Assembly: GCF_015160855.1 (NCBI RefSeq) | Contig: NZ_CP063373.1 | Location: 9,027,001 to 9,091,000 of the forward strand | From: Streptomyces ferrugineus | GTDB taxonomy: Bacteria; Actinomycetota; Actinomycetes; Streptomycetales; Streptomycetaceae | DNA length: 64,000 bases | Reading direction: 5' to 3' | Shown: one piece after another, positions 54,244-62,651 of the stretch | How positions within the stretch are numbered: the first letter of the stretch is position 1 | Layout: the number at the start of each line of letters is the position of its first letter | The notes under the pieces: generated by a model | Databases searched by the model: none | What the model was told of the DNA's origin: nothing | The model's input: the letters and a program-made list of their open reading frames with translations, nothing else | Program-made: the position numbers and the translations under genes

Positions 54244-55956
54244 TCAGGAGCCGCTCGACCGCCAGCTCTTCAGCACCGCCGTGAACTGCTCGCGCGTGGT
54301 TGTCCAGTCCGACTCGGGCGAGGACATGTAGATCGCGTACTCCGTGCCGTCGCGGTCGATGTACGCCTGGTCGATGGCGTGGCGCGGCCCGGCGACATAG
54401 GGCGGGTCCTTGGCCAGCGCGGTCCACGTGTACTCCCACAGGGAGCCCTCGCGGTCGCGGTAGAGGTTCTCCTCCAGGGACACCGTCTTGTAGTCGACCA
54501 GCTTCTCCCCCACCTGGTACTCCAGGTCGCGCTGGTGGTCGTAGGCGTTCGCGAACTGGGGCGAGGTGTCGACGGCGATACGGACGAAGTGCTTGCCGCC
54601 GTCGGGCGTGTAGTCGACCTGCTGGAGGCCGTCGATCTCCTTGCCGACCACCTTCCGCTTCCAGCCCTTGGGCAGATGGAGGCTGAAGCCGAGCGGGTCC
54701 TCGACACGGACCCAGGAGGCGGGCACGCCGCCCTGCGGCTCCTGGTCGTCCGTCGCCGAGGCGCTCGGCGGGGGCGTGGTCGTCGAGGCGGACGCCCCGG
54801 GACTGTCCGGCCCCCACCGCTGCAGCACCACCGCGGTGCCCCCGCCGACGATCGCGGCGAGCGCGACGACGAGGGCGAATGTGCGCAGCCGACGGCGTTT
54901 GGACGGCCGGGCGGGCGCGACGCCGGTGCCCGAACCGGTGCCCGTCGTGTCGTACGGCCGCCCGATCGTCGTCGGACCGGTCATCGGGGGATACGGCGTG
55001 CCGGTGGGCGTCGGCTGCCCGGTGTACCCCGTGGCCCCGGCGTACTCCGGCCCGATGTACTCCGGCCCGGTGTGCGCCGGCTCGTACCGGGTGTGCTGCG
55101 TCGGCACATACGCCTGCGCCGTGCCCGGCCTGCGTCCCTCCGCCGCCTCGGCCAGCATCTGCTCGGTCTCGGCCGCGCCGGGCCGGGTGGCCGGATCCTT
55201 GCGCAGCAGGGCGGTGATCACGGGCCCGAGCGAGCCGGCGTGCTGCGGATCGGCGGCCTCCTCCTCGACGACCGCCTGCATGGTGCCCAGCGGTGAGGTG
55301 CGGCGGAACGGCGAGCGGCCCTCCACCGCCGTGTACAGCGTCGCGCCGAGCGCCCACAGGTCGGAGGCGGGGCCCGGGTCGTGGCCGCGGACCCGCTCGG
55401 GGGCGAGGTAGTCGACCGAGCCGACGACCTCTCCGGTGCGGGTGATGGTGGTGTCGCCCTCGATCTGGGCGATACCGAAGTCGGTCAGCAGGACGCGGCC
55501 GTCGTCGGCGGAGAGCAGCACGTTGCCGGGCTTGATGTCGCGGTGCAGGACCCCGGCGGAGTGCGCGGCGCGCAGGGCCCGCAGCACCCACAGGCCGATC
55601 CGGGCCGCCTCGGCGGGCTCCACGCGGCCGCGCTCCTTGACCGCGTCGGCCAGCGAGTGGCCCTCGACCAGCTCCATCACGATCCAGGGCCGGCCGTCGT
55701 GCTCCAGCACGTCGTGCACGGTGACGACGGCCGAGTGGTTGATGCGCGCGGCGGCGCGGGCCTCCGCGCGCGTGCGCGCGAGCAACCGCTCGCGGTCGCT
55801 CTCGGAGACGTAGAGCGCGGCGGTCAGCTCCTTGATCGCCACGGCCCGATGCAACACCTCGTCGTGGGCACGCCAGACACGGCCCATACCGCCGCTGCCG
55901 ATCGCGTCGGCGAGCCGGTAGCGACCCGAAACGAGCTGGCCCTGCATCTGATTCAC
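54244..55956 (-). CDS. Transmembrane Ser/Thr protein kinase
   Basis: A 570-residue kinase. The kinase domain starts at GRYRLADAIGSGGMG and has AIKEL, HRDIKPGNV, DFGIA and APERV. A Tyr/Gly/Pro/Thr-rich cytoplasmic linker (YEPAHTGPEYIGPEYAGATG) precedes one membrane segment (RTFALVVALAAIVGGGTAVVL). The extracytoplasmic domain contains FSLHLPKGWKRKVVG and EYTWTALAKDPPYVAGPR, similar to the other ectodomains in the array. The GTG at 55956 is used because CGGGG precedes it; an ATG three codons later is possible. It is 93 bases from the next kinase gene downstream and 153 bases from the pseudokinase upstream. Confidence 0.9.
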   Translation of the reverse strand: MNQMQGQLVSGRYRLADAIGSGGMGRVWRAHDEVLHRAVAIKELTAALYVSESDRERLLARTRAEARAAARINHSAVVTVHDVLEHDGRPWIVMELVEGHSLADAVKERGRVEPAEAARIGLWVLRALRAAHSAGVLHRDIKPGNVLLSADDGRVLLTDFGIAQIEGDTTITRTGEVVGSVDYLAPERVRGHDPGPASDLWALGATLYTAVEGRSPFRRTSPLGTMQAVVEEEAADPQHAGSLGPVITALLRKDPATRPGAAETEQMLAEAAEGRRPGTAQAYVPTQHTRYEPAHTGPEYIGPEYAGATGYTGQPTPTGTPYPPMTGPTTIGRPYDTTGTGSGTGVAPARPSKRRRLRTFALVVALAAIVGGGTAVVLQRWGPDSPGASASTTTPPPSASATDDQEPQGGVPASWVRVEDPLGFSLHLPKGWKRKVVGKEIDGLQQVDYTPDGGKHFVRIAVDTSPQFANAYDHQRDLEYQVGEKLVDYKTVSLEENLYRDREGSLWEYTWTALAKDPPYVAGPRHAIDQAYIDRDGTEYAIYMSSPESDWTTTREQFTAVLKSWRSSGS

Positions 55957-56109
55957 GTTGCCCCGCAATGGTCTTGACAGGGTCAGGGTAAGGACCGGCC
56001 GACCCGACCGGAACCACGGGGGTGCCAAGGAGACCGCACTGTGATGGTTGTCGCTTTCGGCTCCGGGAAGCAACCTGGAACGGCTGTCACCGAGGGTTTG
56101 CGGACGAAA

Positions 56110-58995
56110 TCATCCCGTGACCTGATACGTCGCCGACGCCTGCTCGAACAGCCGGGTCACCTCGTCCCGCTCGGCGTCCGGGCCGCGTAGCTGCACCACG
56201 TGGTACCGCCCGTCGATCAGGATCGCGAGATTGCGCACGAACAGGTCGCGTCCCTGGTCGTCGGTCCAGGTGAACTGCCCCTCGGCCATGACCCGCTCGC
56301 CGACCTGAATGGTCTTCAGCCCACCGGAGGAGGCCCAGCTGGAGTCGCGGTAGGGCTGCAACTCCCGCTCGTGCTCCCGCTGGTAGACCATCGGATCGCT
56401 GCCGTACCGGTCCGTGGTGTCCCGCCCCGGTACGACGATGAGGTCGAAGTCGCCGTGCGAGTACACGACCTGCCCGCTTCCGTTCTTCGGCGTGCGGTTC
56501 CATCCGTTGGCCACCGCGACCTGGAAGCCCGCGTCGTCCTTGCGCAGGGTGAAGCCGTCGGGGACCTCGGGGCCGTTGGTCTGCGGCTCGGTGGAACCGG
56601 CCGACTCCGTGGGGCCGTTGCCGGACTCCGGGGAGGTCTGGTCGGGCCGCGGCTCACTGCTCGCCTCGGCGGAGCCCTCGGGCTCGGCCCGGTCGGCCTG
56701 ACCCGCGGCGCCGGTACGGCCGGCGTCCGCCGTGGCGCCGTCGCCCTGGTCGGCCTTCGGCATGAACATCATGGCGTACGCGATCGCCGCGGCCATGCCC
56801 AGCAGCACGAGCACCAGCAACGTACGCCCCAGTCTGCGGGGCGAGGGCGCCGCCTCCCGCTTGGCCCGCTTGTGCCGCCCGTGATGCGCGGGCAGCCCGG
56901 CCCGCCGCCGGCGCACCAGCTCCCCCCGGCGCCGCACGATCGGCAGCCGGTTCGGATCGACGGGCGGGGCGGCGACGACATACGTACCGGCCTCCGGCTC
57001 GGGCGCCGACCGTACCAGCGACCGCAGCCAGCCCCGCAGCTCCTCGAAGTCGAGGCGCTCGGTGGGGTCCTGCCGCAGCAGCGACTCCACGACCGGCCTG
57101 AGCGGCCCGCACTCCTCGGCGAAGGCGGGCGGCTCCGCGCACACCATCTGCACCAGCTCGGCCGTCGACTCCTCCGGATACGGCGCGTGCCCCTGCACGG
57201 CCCGGAAGAGCAGTGCCCCCAGCGCCCACAGGTCGGTCGCGGGCCCGATCGGCGCGGCGAGCTGCCAGTTCTCATGCACGGGCCCGGCCTGCTCCGGCGC
57301 CCACCGCTCGGTCACGGGCCCGACGACAGCCATCCGAGCCTGCCGCGCCCGCTCCGCGGCGAGCGCGGTGGTGGGACCCCGGGTGCCTCGGTGGGCGGGG
57401 GTGCCGGCCACGAGGTCGTTCCAGCGGGCCGGGGGCGGGGTGGGGGCGCCCGGTGCGGGGGAGGCTGTGGGGCCGGCCTCGGGCAGCCCGCGCTCGGGAA
57501 GGCCATCGGGTCCCGGAGCGAGGGCGCCGGGCACCGCGAAGCCCGGAACGCCGGGGCCGGACGGGCCCGCCGCGCGCTCAGGGGCAGGAATGCCACCGGC
57601 GGGAGGCCCGCCGAAGCCGGGAGCGGGCAGACCGCCCTCGGAGAAGCCACTCGGCGGCCCGCCGAAGCCCGAGGCAGGCGGCCCCTCGTCGGGAGGTGTG
57701 CGGAACCCCGGCGGGGTGCCCTGTCCCGCCGGCGGCAGTGCCGTGCGCTCGGGGCCCTGTTCCGTCGGTGTGCCACCGACTCCGATACGCGGCGCGGCGC
57801 CGTGCCAGGGCGTGGCCTCCACCCCGTACGGGTCGGCGATCTGCCCCGGGGGCGTCGTGCCACCGTCGCCGGCGGCGTACGGCTGCTGCGCCACGCCGTT
57901 GGTCTGGGACGCGGGGCCGCCTTCGGGCGCCGGGCGGGTGCCGGGCAACGCGACGCGTCCGTTCTGCTGGCCTTCCTGCACCCGGGCGGCGGCACGGGCG
58001 CCCGCCCGGTACGCGGCGATCGCCCCGGCCCGCGCGGCCCTGATGTCCCCGCCGGTCTCCAGCGCACCGCCCGGCGCCGGCCCCGGGGCCCCGGCCCCGT
58101 TGCCCTCATCGGCCGCGGCCACCGGCAGCCCACCGGCCGCACGCGCCTCGATCGCGGCACGCCGGGCGGCCTCCGGATCCGTACCGTCGATCCCGGGCCC
58201 ACTCACCGAGGCCGCACCCGCGCGCTGTCCGGACGGCCCGACACCGCCCGCGCCACCGAAGCCGCCGCCAGGAGCCGACCCGCCACCCGGGGCCACGCCG
58301 CCCCCGATCTGCACGGCCCCGCCGCCCTCGCCCCCGTCACCGTCCTCCGGCGGCACCGGGTCGTACCCGCACAGCGCCTCCTCCGCGGCCCCGACCGCGA
58401 GCCCGGTCAGCATGACCCGGCCGTCGTCGCAGACGAGGACCGTGCGGGCGGTGATGTTGCGGTGGACCCAGCCATGCGCGTGCAGCACCCGCAGCGCCAT
58501 GAGCACGTCGGAGGCGACCTCGGCAGCCCGATACGGCGTCAACGGCTGCTCGGCGAGCAGTGCGGCCAGCGGACGCGCGGCCACCAACTCGCTCACTATC
58601 CACAACGAGCCGCCCTCGGCGAACACGTCGAAGACCTGGTCCAGCCGGGGGTGGTCGGGGATCCGCGCCGCGGCCTGCGCCGCCTCGACCGCCCGCCGCA
58701 CGGCGGGGTCACTGGGCCGGCGTGTGCTCGAACGCGCCGAGGGCCGTCGCCCCGCCCCGCGCTCCCTGGCGTCCCGCGCGGTGAAACCGTCGGGCAGCCC
58801 TTCGGCGTCGAGCACCTCCGCCTCGACGACCTCGGGCAACGGCACCTGCCGGACGAGGACTTCCTGCCCGCTGTAGGTGTCGAAGGCGCGGGTCTCGGTG
58901 AGTTCGTACTCGTCGGAGGGCGGCAGCGGCAGGCGGTAGCGGTCGGCGAGCACGCGACCCGCGTAGTCCTCCACGTTGCCTCCCCCGGCCGCCAT
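56110..58995 (-). CDS. Transmembrane pseudokinase with long Gly/Pro insert
   Basis: A 961-residue member of the kinase array in which catalytic residues are lost. The ATP-binding Lys position reads VLVRQV (Arg), HRD reads HRN, the KPxN segment reads TARTV, and DFG is replaced by LTGLAVG. A disordered Gly/Pro/Ala insert of about 280 residues follows where the activation loop should be, before a normal-looking C-lobe (ATDLWALGALLFRAVQG). After a basic stretch and one membrane helix (LLVLVLLGMAAAIAYAMMF) comes the same kind of ectodomain as in the neighbours. The ATG at 58995 gives MAAGGGNVEDYAGRVL. The probable role is scaffold or allosteric partner for the adjacent active kinases. Confidence 0.85.
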   Translation of the reverse strand: MAAGGGNVEDYAGRVLADRYRLPLPPSDEYELTETRAFDTYSGQEVLVRQVPLPEVVEAEVLDAEGLPDGFTARDARERGAGRRPSARSSTRRPSDPAVRRAVEAAQAAARIPDHPRLDQVFDVFAEGGSLWIVSELVAARPLAALLAEQPLTPYRAAEVASDVLMALRVLHAHGWVHRNITARTVLVCDDGRVMLTGLAVGAAEEALCGYDPVPPEDGDGGEGGGAVQIGGGVAPGGGSAPGGGFGGAGGVGPSGQRAGAASVSGPGIDGTDPEAARRAAIEARAAGGLPVAAADEGNGAGAPGPAPGGALETGGDIRAARAGAIAAYRAGARAAARVQEGQQNGRVALPGTRPAPEGGPASQTNGVAQQPYAAGDGGTTPPGQIADPYGVEATPWHGAAPRIGVGGTPTEQGPERTALPPAGQGTPPGFRTPPDEGPPASGFGGPPSGFSEGGLPAPGFGGPPAGGIPAPERAAGPSGPGVPGFAVPGALAPGPDGLPERGLPEAGPTASPAPGAPTPPPARWNDLVAGTPAHRGTRGPTTALAAERARQARMAVVGPVTERWAPEQAGPVHENWQLAAPIGPATDLWALGALLFRAVQGHAPYPEESTAELVQMVCAEPPAFAEECGPLRPVVESLLRQDPTERLDFEELRGWLRSLVRSAPEPEAGTYVVAAPPVDPNRLPIVRRRGELVRRRRAGLPAHHGRHKRAKREAAPSPRRLGRTLLVLVLLGMAAAIAYAMMFMPKADQGDGATADAGRTGAAGQADRAEPEGSAEASSEPRPDQTSPESGNGPTESAGSTEPQTNGPEVPDGFTLRKDDAGFQVAVANGWNRTPKNGSGQVVYSHGDFDLIVVPGRDTTDRYGSDPMVYQREHERELQPYRDSSWASSGGLKTIQVGERVMAEGQFTWTDDQGRDLFVRNLAILIDGRYHVVQLRGPDAERDEVTRLFEQASATYQVTG

Positions 58996-59159
58996 GTTGG
59001 TCAATTCCGTTCGCCTTGCGTCCCGTTCCGGACGTCCGACTGGATGCGCACGGTCCGCAAGCTTTCACGATACGTGCCGGAGGCAACCCGCAAAGAGGGG
59101 TTGCCGGATCTCACGGCCCAATCCCCGCCTCCACGAGCCCAAACCCACGGCGGCTCACT

Positions 59160-61295
59160 TCACGACTTCGGCTTGAACGAAGCGGTCAGCGTCTTCCAGG
59201 TGTCCTTGCGAAGATCACTGTCCCAGTCGGCATCCTTCGCGGTGTACATCAGCGCATAACCGAGCTGGTCGTTCACGACGAACCCACGGTCGATCGTCCG
59301 GTACTTCGTCCCGCCCTCGACATAGGTGAACTCCCAGTCGGCAGTGTTCCAGCCGTTGAAGTCCACCGCCTCTATGCGGATCCTCTTGTACTGCGAGCGC
59401 GTCATGTACTGCTCCTGGTTCTTCCAGTCCGCCACCGGCTCTTCCTGCGGCGCGGACGTCCAGGCGACGAGCAGCTTCTGCCCGTCAGGACCCGTGAACC
59501 GGTCCCCCGCATCGTCCGTCGACCGGTACTTCCACCCCTCGGGCAGCCCGATCGAGTACCCCTGGCTGCCGTCGTGGGTCGAGGCGGCCCCACTGCCGCT
59601 CCCGGACCCCGCCTCGGCACCGCTCCCACCGGTCGCGCTCGCCTCGGCGCTCGGCGTCTTCCCCGCGCCGGAACCGGACCCCGACCCGGAGCCGCTCGTC
59701 GCGGACTCCTCGCCGTCCGTACGAGTACCGTCCTCCTCGTCCTTCTTGGTGTCGGCACTCTCGCTCGCCTTGGTGGAGGGCTTGCCCCCGCCACCGCTCG
59801 CCGCCCCCGTCGAGTCACCGCCGTCACGCAACGCGATGGCCAGCACCACACCGATCACGGCGAGCGCCACGACCACCGCGATGATCACCAGCGTCCGCTT
59901 CGGCACCACATCCGTGAGCGGAGCTCTCGGCACCGGCCGCGGCGGCAGATCCGGCGGCGGCACCACGGGCCACCCCGAACTACGACCCCCGCTCTGCGCA
60001 TCCCGCTCACCGGCGCTGGACGATGCCTTGGCACCGGCACTCGACGCGGAGCCGGAACCGGCAGCCGCCCCGTTCCCACCCCCGTCACCGGAGGCACGAC
60101 CCGCCCCCTCGGCCGGCGACGAGGCCCCGGCCCCGTCCGTCGCCGTGGACGATCCTCCGGACGCCGTACCGCCCGACTCCGAAGCGGCCTTCTCGCCCCC
60201 GGACTTGCTCCGAGCGGCGGCCGCCCCGGCCGCCCCCGCACTGACCGCGGCCTTCCGCACGGAACGCAGCGCCCCGCGCAGCCGCTCCCCGGCCTCCTCA
60301 CCCCGCTTGCCCGCGCCACCCGACCCGGCGTCGGCACCCGAACGTCCCTTGCCCTTGGACCCGTCGGGCTGCGGAGGCAGCGGCACGACCTTCGTCGCGT
60401 CCACCGGCTCCGGCTCGGCCTTGGGCTCGGGCCTGTGGATGACGGCGTTGAGCATCGCCCGCGCACCGGCGTCGTCCAGCCGCTTCTCGGGGTCCTTGGT
60501 GAGCAGGCCGTAGATGACGTCCTTCAGCGGCCCCGCGTTCTTCGGCTCCTCCAGCGGCTCGGTCATCACCGCCGTGAGCGTGGCGATCGCGGAGCCCTTG
60601 TCGTACGGCGGCACACCCTCGACCGACGCGTACAACAGCCCGCCCAGCGACCACAGGTCGGCCGCGGGGCCCGGCTTGTGGCCACGGGCCCGCTCCGGGG
60701 AGATGTAGGAGGGCGCGCCGACGAGCATGCCGGTCGAGGTGATGGACGGGTCGCCCTCGACCTGGGCGATGCCGAAGTCGGTGAGCACGACCCGGTCGGT
60801 GTCGGACTCCAGCAGCACGTTCGACGGCTTCACGTCGCGGTGCAGGATGCCCTCGCGGTGCGCGGAGCGCAGCACGTCGAGCACGGCCAGGCCGACCTCG
60901 GCCGCCCGCTTGGGCTCCAGCAGGCCGTCCTCCCGGATGACCTCGGCGAGCGACTTGCCCTCGACGAGCTCCATCACGATCCACGGCCGGTCGTCCTCGT
61001 CGACCACGTCGAACACCGTCACCGCGCTGTTGTTGCGGATCCGCGCGATCGCCTTGGCCTCACGCAGGGTGCGCGTGATCAGCCGCCGCTTCTCCTCCTC
61101 GTCGATGTTCGACGGGAATCGCAGCTCCTTGACGGCGACGGTGCGCCCCAGAGTTTCGTCGACGGCACGCCACACCGTGCCCATACCGCCCCGGCCGAGG
61201 ACTCCGCCCAGCCGGTACCGCCCCGCGAGGAGACGTTCACGGTCGTCCTGACGAGTGTCCTGACGGGATGTCCCCGCCCGCTCCGCCTCCGACAT
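59160..61295 (-). CDS. Transmembrane Ser/Thr protein kinase
   Basis: A 711-residue active-type kinase and the first gene of the array. Kinase motifs: GRGGMG, AVKEL, HRDVKPSNV, DFGIA and SPERA. A basic Ala/Gly/Ser-rich linker of about 200 residues precedes the membrane helix (TLVIIAVVVALAVIGVVLAIAL). A second Ser/Gly-rich linker joins the ectodomain, which has IGLPEGWKYRS, FNGWNTADWEFTYVEGG and a final WKTLTASFKPKS. The ATG at 61295 has GAGGGG four bases upstream, a clear ribosome site. The 194-bp region before the divergent serine hydrolase gene probably holds the promoter for the whole array. Confidence 0.9.
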   Translation of the reverse strand: MSEAERAGTSRQDTRQDDRERLLAGRYRLGGVLGRGGMGTVWRAVDETLGRTVAVKELRFPSNIDEEEKRRLITRTLREAKAIARIRNNSAVTVFDVVDEDDRPWIVMELVEGKSLAEVIREDGLLEPKRAAEVGLAVLDVLRSAHREGILHRDVKPSNVLLESDTDRVVLTDFGIAQVEGDPSITSTGMLVGAPSYISPERARGHKPGPAADLWSLGGLLYASVEGVPPYDKGSAIATLTAVMTEPLEEPKNAGPLKDVIYGLLTKDPEKRLDDAGARAMLNAVIHRPEPKAEPEPVDATKVVPLPPQPDGSKGKGRSGADAGSGGAGKRGEEAGERLRGALRSVRKAAVSAGAAGAAAARSKSGGEKAASESGGTASGGSSTATDGAGASSPAEGAGRASGDGGGNGAAAGSGSASSAGAKASSSAGERDAQSGGRSSGWPVVPPPDLPPRPVPRAPLTDVVPKRTLVIIAVVVALAVIGVVLAIALRDGGDSTGAASGGGGKPSTKASESADTKKDEEDGTRTDGEESATSGSGSGSGSGAGKTPSAEASATGGSGAEAGSGSGSGAASTHDGSQGYSIGLPEGWKYRSTDDAGDRFTGPDGQKLLVAWTSAPQEEPVADWKNQEQYMTRSQYKRIRIEAVDFNGWNTADWEFTYVEGGTKYRTIDRGFVVNDQLGYALMYTAKDADWDSDLRKDTWKTLTASFKPKS

Positions 61296-61489
61296 GCGTC
61301 CCCTCATACAACCCGCCCTGACAGAGCCTCCATTGTCTCTCACCCGACAAGTGCCCAGCGCCCAGGGTGCCCCTCGAACCGCCGCCCGACCGCACGACCC
61401 GAACGTCCCGGTCCCGCGGCGGCCACGGCCCGCCGAACCGCTCGTTCCGCCACCCGGCATGATGAGCCGCGACAAGGAGAGGAATCCGT

Positions 61490-62590
61490 ATGGCACGACC
61501 GGCAATGCCGCTGCCGCGGACACTACTGGCCGTTCCTGTGCTGCTGACCCTCCTCGGCCTCGTGTCCCCGGCGTTCCTCGGCGTGCCTCCCACCGCCTGG
61601 CCGACGCTCACCTCCTCCTCGACGTCCGGACCCCCGGCGACGAACACCCTCCTCGCGCGGGTCGTCACCCGGGGCGAGGCGCCCGCGGCGGCCCTGCTGA
61701 CCCGTGGGCAGTCGGGCAGCCGTTACGTCCGGGCGGGCCACGGCATCGCCCGCACCGACCACTTCCGCGCCGGCAGCATGACGAAGACCTTCATCGCGAC
61801 GGTCGTGCTGCAACTGGCCGCCGAGCGACGGCTGTCCCTGTCCGACTCGGTGGAGCGGCACCTGCCGCACCTGGTGCGCGGGGCGGGCAACGACGGGCGC
61901 GCGCTGACCCTCCGTTCCCTGCTGACCCACACCAGCGGCCTGTACGACTTCACCGCCGCGACCAGGGGTACCGTCCCCGTGACGCCACTTCAGGCCGTAC
62001 GCATCGCGCTCACCCGCCCTCCGGCCGACTTCGGCCACTTCTCCTACTCGAACACCAACTACGTGTTGCTCGGCCTGGTCATCGAGCGGGTCACCGGCCG
62101 CTCGTACGCCGTGGAGGCCGAGCGGCGCATCATCGCTCCGCTGGGTCTGACCGGCACCTCCTTCCCCGGGTCCCGCACCTCGCTTCCCGCTCCGCACGGC
62201 CGCGCCTACTCCACCGGCGGGGCCGATGTCACCGAACTCGACCCGCGGGTGGCGGGCGCCGCCGGCGAGTTGGTGACCACACTCGCCGACCTCGACCGCT
62301 TCTACGCCGCCCTGCTCGGCGGCCGACTGCTGCCCTCGCACTGGCTGCGCGAGATGCTCGACACCCGTGCCGCACACGGCTCGTACGGCATGGGACTCTT
62401 TCCCGTGAAACTGCGCTGCGGCACCGTCGTATGGGGGCACAACGGGCGCATCTCCGGCAGCTACGTGCGCTCCGCGGCCACCGTCGGGGGGCGTCGTGTC
62501 CTGACCTTCCGGGTGAACACGACGGCGATCGCAGATCCCGGCCTCGAACCCCGGCTGCCCGCCTCCGAGTTCTGCCCTCGCACCAGGTAG
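61490..62590 (+). CDS. Secreted serine hydrolase (class C beta-lactamase / D-Ala-D-Ala carboxypeptidase family)
   Basis: A 366-residue penicillin-recognising-type hydrolase. The signal region is RTLLAVPVLLTLLGLVSP. The catalytic SxxK motif is SMTK with Ser96 and Lys99, and the YxN motif is YSN in FSYSNTNYV. A WGHNG element near the end stands where the K/HTG triad is expected. RSLLTHTSGLYDF is a family hallmark. Such Streptomyces proteins are usually annotated as D-alanyl-D-alanine carboxypeptidases or esterases; the true substrate is unknown. The ATG at 61490 has AAGGAGAGG upstream. Divergent from the kinase array, convergent with glpD. Confidence 0.88.
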   Translation: MARPAMPLPRTLLAVPVLLTLLGLVSPAFLGVPPTAWPTLTSSSTSGPPATNTLLARVVTRGEAPAAALLTRGQSGSRYVRAGHGIARTDHFRAGSMTKTFIATVVLQLAAERRLSLSDSVERHLPHLVRGAGNDGRALTLRSLLTHTSGLYDFTAATRGTVPVTPLQAVRIALTRPPADFGHFSYSNTNYVLLGLVIERVTGRSYAVEAERRIIAPLGLTGTSFPGSRTSLPAPHGRAYSTGGADVTELDPRVAGAAGELVTTLADLDRFYAALLGGRLLPSHWLREMLDTRAAHGSYGMGLFPVKLRCGTVVWGHNGRISGSYVRSAATVGGRRVLTFRVNTTAIADPGLEPRLPASEFCPRTR

Positions 62591-62651
62591 AACGGCCGGG
62601 GTTCGAGCAGAGATCCCCACTCCGGCCACCCGTTCGGGTGACGTTCACCTG

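Noticed and set aside
59016..61547. 843-codon plus-strand frame antisense to the first kinase gene
   Set aside because: Low-complexity Arg/Pro/Leu translation without motifs; the minus strand has a complete kinase domain.
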